Positions 7,494-14,800 of a stretch of 46,976 nucleotides of DNA are shown piece by piece. The stretch lies in contig CALWHE010000014.1 in NCBI GenBank assembly GCA_944380295.1, positions 1 through 46,976 on the forward strand, in the 5' to 3' direction. Position 1 is the stretch's first letter. Every line of letters starts with the position of its first letter. The stretch comes from an uncultured Christensenellaceae bacterium (GTDB taxonomy: Bacteria; Bacillota; Clostridia; Christensenellales; UBA3700). The notes below the pieces were generated by a model. That model ran no database searches. It saw only the letters and a list, made by a program, of their open reading frames with translations, and was not told the origin of the DNA. The position numbers were made by a program, and so were the translations under genes.

Positions 7494-8750
7494 ATGACCA
7501 CGGAAGAAAAATTGAAGATCCTGACAGACGGCGCAAAATACGACGCGGCTTGCACTTCGAGCGGGGTGGAGCGTTCCGCCTGCGCGGGCGGGATAGGTTC
7601 GGCAAACAGCGGCGGGATCTGCCACGCGTTTTCCGCGGACGGGCGCTGCATATCGCTTTTGAAGATACTCATGAGCAACGCCTGCTGCTATGACTGCGCT
7701 TATTGCGTCAACCGCGTTTCCAACGACGTGCCGCGCGCCACTTTCACGCCGGAGGAGATAGCAACGCTGACGATAAATCTTTACCGCCGTTACTATATAG
7801 AGGGGTTGTTTTTGTCTTCCGGGGTGCTGGGCAGCGCGGACAACACCGCTCAGCTGATGATAAAGGCGTTGGAGATCTTGCGCGTGAAATATCGTTTTTG
7901 CGGTTATATCCATGCCAAAGCCATTCCCGGCACCTCGCCGCAGCTTTTGCAGCGGCTGGGGGAGCTGGCGGACAGAATGTCTTCCAACATAGAGCTGCCT
8001 TCCTCGCGCAGTTTGAAGCTGCTCGCCCCGGACAAGGAAAGGCGGGACGTGCTGGCGCCCATGGGCTTTATCCGGGACAAAAAGGCGGAGGGGAACAAAA
8101 ACTTCGTGCGTGCCGGGCAGAGCACGCAGATGATAATAGGAGCCACGCCGGAGAGCGATCTGAACATCATCACCTTGGCGCAGGGGCTTTATCGCACATA
8201 CGGGTTGAAGCGGGTGTTCTTTTCCGCTTATATCCCCGTGGCGGAAAATTCTCTGCTGCCCGCGCTCGATTCCAAGCCGCCGCTGCTGCGCGAACACCGA
8301 CTTTATCAAGCGGACTGGCTGATGCGCTTTTATGACTTCAAAGCGGAAGAGCTGTTGGACGAGAGCCGCCCTTACTTTAATGAATTTCTCGATCCCAAGT
8401 GTAATTGGGCGGTGAACCACCCGGAAGTTTTTCCCGTGGACGTGAACAGGGCGAGTTATAAGACCTTGCTGCGCGTGCCGGGCGTGGGCGTGGTGAGCGC
8501 GCGGCGCATCATGGTGGCGCGGCGGCAGCGCAGGTTGGACGCCGCCGCGCTGGCGCGCCTGGGCGTGGTGATGAAAAGAGCGAAATATTTCATAGACGGC
8601 GCCGCCGGCATAAAGCTGCGCGCGGCGGACGATCCCGCGGCGGTCACGCGGGAACTGATACGCGGAGAAAACGCGCGCCAGCTTTCTCTGTTCGACGATA
8701 TGCCGGCGGGCGTGCGGGCGATAGAGGGAAAAGGAGGGGAGAACAAATGA
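7494..8750 (+). CDS. Putative DNA modification/repair radical SAM protein (TIGR03916 type)
   Basis: Radical SAM enzyme of 418 residues belonging to the family whose gene travels with a uracil-DNA-glycosylase-like/DUF4130 partner. The N-terminus (EKLKILTDGAKYDAACTSSG) matches the family start, which supports ATG 7494. The cluster motif CX3CX2C is at C64, C68 and C71 (CCYDCAYC), followed by VNRVSNDVPRATFTPEEI. A helix-hairpin-helix DNA-binding segment lies near the C-terminus (VNRASYKTLLRVPGVGVVSA, about residues 320-340). The reaction is not established for the family; a role in DNA repair or modification is inferred from the helix-hairpin-helix and the partner gene. Its stop overlaps the next start (ATGA), so the two are co-translated. 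Two LexA-like sites precede it. Confidence 0.85.
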   Translation: MTTEEKLKILTDGAKYDAACTSSGVERSACAGGIGSANSGGICHAFSADGRCISLLKILMSNACCYDCAYCVNRVSNDVPRATFTPEEIATLTINLYRRYYIEGLFLSSGVLGSADNTAQLMIKALEILRVKYRFCGYIHAKAIPGTSPQLLQRLGELADRMSSNIELPSSRSLKLLAPDKERRDVLAPMGFIRDKKAEGNKNFVRAGQSTQMIIGATPESDLNIITLAQGLYRTYGLKRVFFSAYIPVAENSLLPALDSKPPLLREHRLYQADWLMRFYDFKAEELLDESRPYFNEFLDPKCNWAVNHPEVFPVDVNRASYKTLLRVPGVGVVSARRIMVARRQRRLDAAALARLGVVMKRAKYFIDGAAGIKLRAADDPAAVTRELIRGENARQLSLFDDMPAGVRAIEGKGGENK

Positions 8751-9475
8751 AACAGAGGCAGGATATCACTTATGTTTACGACGGCTCGTATGAGGGCATG
8801 CTCACCTGCGTGTTCCGATGTTACGAGGATAAATTTATTCCGGCGCAGGTGCTGGTGCAGCCGTCCCTGTTGCCTTATTCGCGCATTTTCACGGACAAGT
8901 CCAAGGCGGCGCGCGTGACGCGCGGCGTGGCGCGCACCATGGGCAGAATGGCGGAAAACGTGATCCGCACCGTTTATCTGGCGGATAACGAGCAGAAAGA
9001 GATGGCGGTGATCCGCTTTGTGGTTTACGGCATGGCGGCGGGAGAGCACGCCTGCCGCGACCTGGCGCACCCCGATGTGGCGGAAGTTTACGAGCTTTTC
9101 CGCGCCGTCAATCGTGAAAAACGCATGTGCATGGAGCGGCTCAAATTTTCCGTCATCGGCGATGTGCTGGTTTCCGTTGTGGCGCCCACGCACAACGTTT
9201 TGCCGCTTATTGCGCCGCATTTCGTGCAGCGCTTTCCCAACGAGGATATCTTTATTTACGACAAAGCGCACAAGCTGGGATTGACTTATTCGCACGGCAG
9301 GACGCAGATAACGCAAATAGAAAATTTCGAGCCTGCCGAAGCGGACGAGGACGAGGAAACATACCGCCGACTGTGGAAGATATTTTTTGACACGGTGGAG
9401 ATAAAAGAACGCCACAATCCGCGCTGTCAAAAAAATCATATGCCCGGCAGATATTCCAACTTTTGGAGCGCCTGA
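8747..9475 (+). CDS. DUF4130 DNA metabolism protein (TIGR03915 type), radical SAM partner
   Basis: A protein of 242 residues. It opens with the family signature TYVYDGSYEGMLTCVFRCYE. The DUF4130 body has AENVIRTVYLADNEQKE and VVAPTHNVLPLIAPHFVQRF, and the tail ends RHNPRCQKNHMPGRYSNFW, as in the radical-SAM-linked family. In other bacteria this domain is often fused to a uracil-DNA glycosylase domain; here only the DUF4130 part is present, with no glycosylase domain attached. It is translationally coupled to the radical SAM gene through ATGA. The biochemical role is unknown; DNA repair or metabolism is an inference from the conserved pairing. Confidence 0.85.
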   Translation: MKQRQDITYVYDGSYEGMLTCVFRCYEDKFIPAQVLVQPSLLPYSRIFTDKSKAARVTRGVARTMGRMAENVIRTVYLADNEQKEMAVIRFVVYGMAAGEHACRDLAHPDVAEVYELFRAVNREKRMCMERLKFSVIGDVLVSVVAPTHNVLPLIAPHFVQRFPNEDIFIYDKAHKLGLTYSHGRTQITQIENFEPAEADEDEETYRRLWKIFFDTVEIKERHNPRCQKNHMPGRYSNFWSA

Positions 9476-9477
9476 GC

Positions 9478-9502
9478 GGCGGCAAAGCGTGCGCTTTCCG
9501 CC
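9478..9502 (+). terminator. GC-rich hairpin after the DNA-repair cassette
   Basis: GGCGG(C)AAAGCG pairs with CGCTTTCCGCC, an 11-bp stem with one bulge, starting 2 nt after the stop codon. There is no good T-run behind it, so terminator activity is uncertain. Confidence 0.35.
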
Positions 9503-9562
9503 TTGCGCCGGGCGCCGTGTGACGGGCAGAGGCGCGGGCGCGCAGCTTTTTGCGGAAAAATA

Positions 9563-9591
9563 TTGTTTTTACGCGCCGTTTGTGGTATAAT
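9563..9591 (+). promoter_or_regulatory. Promoter of the Fic gene
   Basis: TTGTTT (9563-9568), a 17-nt spacer and a perfect TATAAT (9586-9591). Unlike several promoters in this window it leaves a normal leader containing AGGAAAGGAAG before ATG 9619. Confidence 0.7.
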
Positions 9592-9618
9592 TTGCATAAC
9601 GCAGGAAAGGAAGACGGA

Positions 9619-10467
9619 ATGATGAGCGCGCCGATGGACAAACAGGAAAAATATCAGGCTCTTGTCAAAAAGCAGGAAAAAAATTTCAGGGCGATACGAT
9701 CAATGCGCTCGCTTCCGCATGACGGCGTGGAATATTTCAGGCGGGAATTTGCCATCAGCAGCACTCACAACAGCAATGCCATAGAGGGCAACACTTTCAC
9801 ATATGACGAAACCAAACTGCTGCTGGAAAAGGGTATCACTTCAAACGCGCGCTCTTTCAGAGAGCACGCCGATATAGTGGGTTATAAAAAAGGCTTTGAT
9901 TTTTTATATGACAGTTTGCGCGCGGATGTGCGGATGGACGAGGGTTTTATCAAAAAACTGCATTCCTTTGTTTTGAATAACGAAGAAGGCGCCGGGCAAT
10001 ATCGCACCGTGCAAAATTATATCGGCGATCTGACCAAGGTGGTATACACGCCGTGTCCGCCCGCGCAAGTGCCGGAGAAAATGGCGGAATACACCGCCGG
10101 ATTGCAAAAAGAGAGCGTGCTCAACAAGGAACTTTTGCAAGAAGAGAGCGTAGATTGGTTGAAAATTTTCCACTCGCTTGCCGCTCATCATATAGAATTT
10201 GAACGCATCCATCCGTTTTTGGACGGCAACGGCAGGACGGGCAGATTGCTTTTGACTTACGAATTGCTGTCTTTGGGTTTGCTACCGATAGATATCCGCT
10301 ATGAAGAACGCAAGCGATATTACGCCGCTTTGGCAGCTTATGGCGACAAGGAAAAATACAGCACGCGCACGGAGAGTAAGACCGAGAAAATGGCAAAACT
10401 GTTGTTGGAAAAAGAGGTGTCTTCCGGCGACCTGTGGATAAAGACATTTGCCGATTATTTGTCTTAA
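9619..10467 (+). CDS. Fic-domain protein (AMPylase family)
   Basis: Predicted adenylyltransferase of 282 residues that would attach AMP to hydroxyl side chains of a target protein. The catalytic loop HPFLDGNGRTGR begins at H198. The flap region GQYRTVQNYIG lies at about residues 126-136. An N-terminal helix carries the auto-inhibitory pattern S-x3-E-G (S52, E56, G57 in SNAIEGN), so this is a Fic protein with the inhibition helix upstream of the Fic core. The core is complete with all catalytic residues, so it should be active but self-restrained. ATG 9619 was chosen because it follows AGGAAAGG at normal spacing; the frame is open 69 nt further upstream, but that stretch contains the promoter. 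No antitoxin-like partner gene is adjacent. Base composition is slightly AT-richer than its neighbours. Confidence 0.88.
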   Translation: MMSAPMDKQEKYQALVKKQEKNFRAIRSMRSLPHDGVEYFRREFAISSTHNSNAIEGNTFTYDETKLLLEKGITSNARSFREHADIVGYKKGFDFLYDSLRADVRMDEGFIKKLHSFVLNNEEGAGQYRTVQNYIGDLTKVVYTPCPPAQVPEKMAEYTAGLQKESVLNKELLQEESVDWLKIFHSLAAHHIEFERIHPFLDGNGRTGRLLLTYELLSLGLLPIDIRYEERKRYYAALAAYGDKEKYSTRTESKTEKMAKLLLEKEVSSGDLWIKTFADYLS

Positions 10468-10500
10468 CGCGTAAACGCGGCGGCGATAAAGCAAGAGTCT

Positions 10501-10522
10501 GCCGTCGCCTGCGGCTTTTTTT
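10501..10522 (+). terminator. Terminator after the Fic gene
   Basis: Short stem GCCG(T)/(G)CGGC around TCGCCT, followed by seven T residues, about 33 nt after the stop. Confidence 0.5.
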
Positions 10523-10663
10523 ATGCGGATCGGGCGCGGTTTTTTGTAAAATCATGAAAGATTTCCAAAAAGTAAAAACGGACATATAGCGGCGTTTGTT
10601 AAGCGTTTTCGTGAATATATCTTAAAAATAATAATAAAATATAGTAAAAATTTTGCAGGAATC

Positions 10664-10693
10664 TTGACTTTTGCGAACTTTATATAATATATT
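10664..10693 (+). promoter_or_regulatory. Probable promoter of the repeat lipoprotein gene
   Basis: TTGACT (10664-10669), 18-nt spacer, TATATT (10688-10693) in a very AT-rich stretch. A perfect TATAAT at 10683-10688 is only 13 nt from the same -35 and is less likely. GGGGATAAG precedes ATG 10737. Confidence 0.45.
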
Positions 10694-10736
10694 GTTATCA
10701 TAGGGTGACAATATACTTATATCGTGGGGATAAGTT

Positions 10737-12938
10737 ATGAAGGATGAGCGCAACTTTTTAAGACGAAAAGCCATTGTCTTTGTTTTGTGCGCCGTTTTGG
10801 CGCTTACGCTCGCGTGCGGCGTGTTTGCCGCCTGCGCGGAAAAGCATACCCACACACTCAAACATCACGCCGCCGTCACGCCTTCCTGCACGGCGGGCGG
10901 CAGCATTGAATATTGGGAGTGCACGGGGTGCGGCAAGTTGTTTTCCGATCAAGCCGCCGCCGCTGAGATAACGCAGGAGCAGACCGTGCTTGCCGCCACG
11001 GACGATCACGACTGGGGCGGCTGGCGCAACGGCGGCAACGCCACCTGCACGCAGGACGGCAGCCGTTACCGCACCTGTCTGGTGTGCGGAGAAATAGAGG
11101 AAGAAGCGCTCGCCGCCACCGGGCACGCGCTTTCCGCTACGGCGGCAAAGGCGCCCACCTGCGCAAAAGACGGCAACATCGCTTACTGGCATTGTTCTGT
11201 TTGCGGCAAATATTTTTCCGACGCCGCCGCCACTGCGGAGATCGCCCGCGCGCAGACGGTGCTCAAAGCCACCGGCGAGCACGATTGGGGAGAGTGGGAA
11301 GTGACCTATGTCAACTGCACTGACGGAGGGGTGCAGACGCGCCGCTGCAACGTGTGCGGAAAGACGGAACAGGGAGTGGAGCTGCCGCCCGCGGGGCATG
11401 ATTTGGAACATCATGACGCCGTGGCGCCCACCTGTGTGAAGAGAGGCATGGCGGAATATTGGCAATGCCGCCGCTGCGAACTTTATTTTGCCGCGGAAAA
11501 GGCGGAGGATGAAGACGAACGCGCTCTCGAAGAACTGATAGTGCGCGCCACGGGGCTGCACACTTACGGAGGGTGGATAACGGACAAGGAACCCGGTTGC
11601 ACGGAGGCGGGACACCGTTACAAGCAATGCGGCGTGTGCGGGGATAAGGAGGAAGAAGTGCTGAACGCACCGGGGCATGAGATGAATCATCATGCGGCAA
11701 AGGCGCCCACTTGCACGCAGAACGGCAATGTGGAATATTATTTCTGCTCGCGCTGCGGTTTGAATTATCGGGACTTTGCGGGCAGCACGCAGATAACGGG
11801 CAGCGTGGAGATAAACAAAACGGGGCATGAGATGACTCATCATGCGGCAAACGCGCCCACCTGCACGCAGCAGGGCAATAAGGAATATTATTATTGCTCA
11901 AAATGCCAGACGAATTATGCGGACGAATCGGGTTCGGAAGTCATCGACAACGTGGTCTTGGAGGCGAAAGCTCACGCCGACAAGGTGCACCACCCGAAGG
12001 TGGATCCCACCTGCACGCAGGACGGAAACATAGAGTATTGGTTTTGTCCGGACTGCGGCGTGAATTATAAGGACAAAACGTGCACTCTGCCGGCAGAGGA
12101 GATAGAGCTGGCGGGCAGGCATATCCTCTCCCATGTGGAAGAGGTTGCGTCCACCTGCGCCGCAGACGGCATGAAAGAGCATTGGAAATGTTCGCGCTGC
12201 GGCTTGCTCTATTCGGACGCGGCGGGAGAGTTGCAGGTGAGTGAGGAGCAGCTGACCATTCCTTCCGATCCCGACGCGCACGTTTACGTCGATCACAAGT
12301 GCGGCGTGTGCGGCGAGATACAGGCGGCGGAAGAATACGCCTCTTTGGGCTTGAAATATTATGTGAACGGCGACGAGGTGTCTTTGGGCGGGATAGGTTC
12401 CTGCACGGACGAGCAGGTCATCGTTGTGCCTGCTTACAACGAAGAGGGCAAAAAAGTGACCGCGATCACGCAGGACGCCTTCCGCAACTTCAAAGGGCAG
12501 ACGATCGTCATTCCCGCCACGGTGAGCACCATTAACGGCAACGCATTCACGGGTTGCACGGCGGAGATCGTTTTTGAAGGACAGTCGGAATTGCGGGAGA
12601 TAAGCGACGGCGCGTTCAAAGGTTATGCGGGCAGCAGGATAGTGCTGCCGGACGGGGTGCAGAGGATAGGGCAGGTCAACGGCGAGGTCTTTGCAAACTG
12701 CGGCGGGCTTACCGTTTGGATACCTGACAGCGTGACGTTTATCGCGCCGTCCTGTTTCAGCGGCAATACGGGCATGATCGTGGTGCAGTATGAAGGCTCT
12801 TCCGCTCAATACAAAGCCATCAGCAAAGACTACATCTATGAGGGCGTTGATTGGAGTAATTATCAAAATCCGGAGAGCTTTAACGTTGCCCGTCCCGTTC
12901 AGCAGATCCCCCTGCCGGACAGACTTGCCGGCATATGA
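10737..12938 (+). CDS. Large secreted Cys/His-rich repeat lipoprotein with leucine-rich C-terminus
   Basis: A protein of 733 residues. A basic N-terminus and hydrophobic segment lead to FAAC (C at about 33), a likely though imperfect lipobox, so it is probably anchored outside the cell. From about residue 40 to 530 there are roughly ten divergent tandem units of about 45-58 residues. Each is built on a pattern like HHxAxxPTCTxxGxxEYWxCxxCGxxYxD, with a CxxC pair (CTGCGKLF, CSVCGKYF, CPDCGVNY, CSRCGLLY). The Cys spacing resembles zinc ribbons. The last 180 residues form a BspA-like leucine-rich repeat region (ITQDAFRNFKGQTIVIPATV, ISDGAFKGYAGSRIVLPDGV). Such proteins are often surface adhesins or binding proteins in gut Firmicutes; the ligand is unknown. 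It stands alone between its own promoter and a strong terminator. Confidence 0.75.
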   Translation: MKDERNFLRRKAIVFVLCAVLALTLACGVFAACAEKHTHTLKHHAAVTPSCTAGGSIEYWECTGCGKLFSDQAAAAEITQEQTVLAATDDHDWGGWRNGGNATCTQDGSRYRTCLVCGEIEEEALAATGHALSATAAKAPTCAKDGNIAYWHCSVCGKYFSDAAATAEIARAQTVLKATGEHDWGEWEVTYVNCTDGGVQTRRCNVCGKTEQGVELPPAGHDLEHHDAVAPTCVKRGMAEYWQCRRCELYFAAEKAEDEDERALEELIVRATGLHTYGGWITDKEPGCTEAGHRYKQCGVCGDKEEEVLNAPGHEMNHHAAKAPTCTQNGNVEYYFCSRCGLNYRDFAGSTQITGSVEINKTGHEMTHHAANAPTCTQQGNKEYYYCSKCQTNYADESGSEVIDNVVLEAKAHADKVHHPKVDPTCTQDGNIEYWFCPDCGVNYKDKTCTLPAEEIELAGRHILSHVEEVASTCAADGMKEHWKCSRCGLLYSDAAGELQVSEEQLTIPSDPDAHVYVDHKCGVCGEIQAAEEYASLGLKYYVNGDEVSLGGIGSCTDEQVIVVPAYNEEGKKVTAITQDAFRNFKGQTIVIPATVSTINGNAFTGCTAEIVFEGQSELREISDGAFKGYAGSRIVLPDGVQRIGQVNGEVFANCGGLTVWIPDSVTFIAPSCFSGNTGMIVVQYEGSSAQYKAISKDYIYEGVDWSNYQNPESFNVARPVQQIPLPDRLAGI

Positions 12939-12940
12939 GT

Positions 12941-12976
12941 AAAAAATTCGCCCGCCGGAAGGCGGGCGCGTTTTTT
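12941..12976. terminator. Strong bidirectional terminator
   Basis: CGCCCGCC-GGAA-GGCGGGCG with AAAAAA on the left and TTTTTT on the right. It serves the repeat lipoprotein gene from the left and the convergent ilvN gene from the right. Confidence 0.85.
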
Positions 12977-12987
12977 GTGAGGTCTTG

Positions 12988-13485
12988 TTATTTTCTCACG
13001 CCGCGTTTGAGCGCCGCAATACCCGTGCGGCACACCTGCTTGATGTCGTAATGTTCGCCGCGCGCGCCCATGATCGCGTTCAAAAAGTCGTCTATCTTGG
13101 AGCCGGTGCCGCAAAGTTCCAAAATAACGGAATTTTCCGAAATGTCCAAGATCTGCGCGCCGTATTTGTCGCACAGGTTGACCAGGGTGTTGTCAAAGGA
13201 AGAGTCCGTCACCACCTTTACCAGCAGCAGTTCGCGGCACACGCTCTCTTCTTCCACAATGGGATAACACTCTATCGTTTCTTGCAGCTTTTTCGTCTGC
13301 TTGACTATCTGATCCAAGGCGTATTCGTCACCCTGCGTGACAATGGTGATACGAGAAATGTCCGGATCGTCCGTTGCCGCCACGGAAAGCGAGTCGATGT
13401 TGAATCCGCGCCTGCCGTAAAGGGAAGAAATGCGCGCCAACACGCTGGAATTGTTTTTGACCACAATAGAAATGATGTGTTTCAT
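12988..13485 (-). CDS. ilvN: Acetolactate synthase small (regulatory) subunit
   Basis: Regulatory subunit of acetohydroxyacid synthase, which sets feedback control by valine on branched-chain amino acid synthesis. It has 165 residues. The N-terminal ACT domain is typical (IISIVVKNNSSVLARISSLYGRRGFNIDSLSV split over residues 3-34), and the C-terminal domain has RELLLVKV and GARGEHYDIKQVCRTGIAALKRG. The start at ATG 13485 follows GAGGCGGG; the frame stays open upstream, but that region holds the promoter. No catalytic subunit gene (ilvB) or other ilv/leu gene is adjacent, so the small subunit is encoded alone here, between a terminator and a hairpin array. Confidence 0.92.
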   Translation of the reverse strand: MKHIISIVVKNNSSVLARISSLYGRRGFNIDSLSVAATDDPDISRITIVTQGDEYALDQIVKQTKKLQETIECYPIVEEESVCRELLLVKVVTDSSFDNTLVNLCDKYGAQILDISENSVILELCGTGSKIDDFLNAIMGARGEHYDIKQVCRTGIAALKRGVRK

Positions 13486-13512
13486 ATCCCGCCTCAAAAA
13501 TTTATTGTATAC

Positions 13513-13541
13513 ATTATAGCACGAATAAAGGGAGGGCGCAA
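13513..13541 (-). promoter_or_regulatory. ilvN promoter
   Basis: On the minus strand, TTGCGC (13541-13536), a 17-nt spacer and a perfect TATAAT (13518-13513). The hairpin array at 13542-13780 begins immediately behind the -35 box. Confidence 0.7.
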
Positions 13542-13780
13542 GTAAAATTATGTCCTGCGCAAGGGCGCAATGAGCGATGAGCGAAAGTATGCGCCCTTGC
13601 TCCGGACGTGAAATTTTTGCGCAGATATAAGTGAGCGGTAAGAGAACATATACTGCTGCGCAAAAGTGAAATGTTTTTGCCTTGCAAGGCAAAAACGTGA
13701 AATGTGCCCTCAAACCGCAAGCGACGAGAGGGCACGTGAAATGCACGACGATACAGCTACGCGCTCGTCGTGCGTGGCGG
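13542..13780. repeat. Array of five hairpins joined by the linker GTGAAAT
   Basis: Five unrelated inverted repeats are separated by an identical 7-nt linker GTGAAAT at 13608-13614, 13666-13672, 13697-13703 and 13736-13742. The hairpins are: A, 11-bp arms 13559-13569/13590-13600 plus outer GTCC/GGAC; B, TTTTGCGCAG 13615-13624 / CTGCGCAAAA 13656-13665; C, a perfect 24-bp palindrome 13673-13696; D, GTGCCCTC 13704-13711 / GAGGGCAC 13728-13735; E, GCACGACG 13743-13750 / CGTCGTGC 13766-13773. Degenerate linker copies flank the array (GTAAAAT at the left, GTGGCGG at the right). Stem sequences differ completely between units while the linker is constant. No coding content is evident. Confidence 0.8.
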
Positions 13781-13825
13781 CTGCCTGCGGCACTATTGGA
13801 ATATATCGTTATTCACAAAAACAGC

Positions 13826-13965
13826 TGTCCACAAAAGCGGACAAATCTAAGAAACAGACAATACCTTTGCTCTCCTTTTTAAGTGTCCACTTTAGTGGAC
13901 AGATACAAAAATACCGGTAATATGCTTATCATATTTGTATTGAGAAGTGTCCACTTTAGTGGACA
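13826..13965. repeat. Three TGTCCACT palindromes at about 60-bp spacing
   Basis: TGTCCACTTTAGTGGACA occurs exactly twice (13884-13901 and 13948-13965), with a diverged copy TGTCCACAAAAGCGGACA at 13826-13843. Each is an 8-bp (or 5-bp) inverted repeat, spaced 58 and 64 nt apart. They could be protein-binding sites or termini left by a mobile element. No gene lies between them. Further right, a small inverted repeat CTTTGC/GCAAAG lies at 14054-14077. Confidence 0.65.
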
Positions 13966-14081
13966 GAACGCCCCAGCCAAAAACTGAACGGAGCGCGGGG
14001 CGCTCCACCCCTTACACGCCTTGATGTTACTTTTTCGTTTGTCCGGCTAATCTCTTTGCAATGCTTCCATAGCAAAGTGTA

Positions 14082-14797
14082 ATATCCCGCCGTCCAAAAT
14101 CGCACTTTTGGACGAGCGCACCTTGGGCAAGGCGACTGCCTTGCGTGCCGCTCCGCGGCGGCGGAAAGGGGTGAAGTTTTGCGGCTAACGCTTGCACGCT
14201 TTCTTATATCTCGCCGCAAAACGAGGGGAAAACCGCAGCGGAGCGTGTCGGGTTTGCCCCTCATACGTAGGCGCAAAGTGCTGTGCGCTGATATTGTCAG
14301 AATATTAAAATGCTTTATCGCACGGCACTTTCACTCGGCGCCTATCTTCAATGCCGGGGTTGTCTTTCGGGAAGCGAAAGAGGAAAAGGCAGACCCCGTT
14401 GAAAACGGGATCCGCCTTTTCCTTTTTCTCTTTCGCTTATCAAATATCCCGCCGTCCAAAATCGCACTTTTGGACGAGCGCACCTTGGGCAAGGCGACTG
14501 CCTTGCGCGCCGCTCCCGCGGCGGCGGAAAGGGGTGAAGTTTTGCGGCTAACGCTTGCGCGCTTTCTTATATCTCGCCGCAAAACGAGGGGAAAACCGCA
14601 GCGGAGCGTGTCGGGTTTGCCCCTCACACGTAGGCGCAAAGTGCTGTGCGCTGATATCGTTAGAACATTAAAATGCTTTATCGCACGGCACTTTCACTCG
14701 GCGCCTATCTTCAATGGCGGGGTGTCCCCTCAAACAAGCGAAAGAGGAAAAGGCAGTTTCCGTTGTAAACGAAAACCGCCTTATCCTCTTTCGCTTA
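14082..14797. repeat. Tandem duplication of a 362-bp multi-hairpin element
   Basis: Two head-to-tail copies (about 14082-14441 and 14444-14797, offset 362 bp) are nearly identical over about 290 bp. Each is a chain of inverted repeats. In copy 1 these are CGTCCAAAA/TTTTGGACG (14091-14114), GCAAGGC/GCCTTGC (14127-14144), GCCGC/GCGGC, GTTTTGCGGC/GCCGCAAAAC (14176-14222), GAGGGGAAAACC with GGGTTTGCCCCTC (14223-14262), TAGGCGCAAAGTGC with GCACTTT..GCGCCTA (14268-14344), and a terminal long hairpin (14372-14438 in copy 1, 14736-14796 in copy 2). Differences between copies fall mostly in loops. In the inner part of the terminal hairpin both arms change together, preserving pairing. The stretch has open frames in several phases but no ribosome-binding sites or recognisable protein, so it is called non-coding. 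Confidence 0.8.
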
Positions 14798-14800
14798 GTT

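Noticed and set aside
9619..10467. Fic toxin-antitoxin pair
   Set aside because: No small antitoxin gene is adjacent, and the inhibitory helix is within the Fic protein itself.
10683..10688. TATAAT as the -10 box paired with TTGACT at 10664
   Set aside because: The spacing is only 13 nt; TATATT at 10688-10693 with an 18-nt spacer is more plausible.
13542..13780. CRISPR array
   Set aside because: The constant segment is only 7 nt and the intervening segments are palindromes of variable length; no cas gene is nearby.
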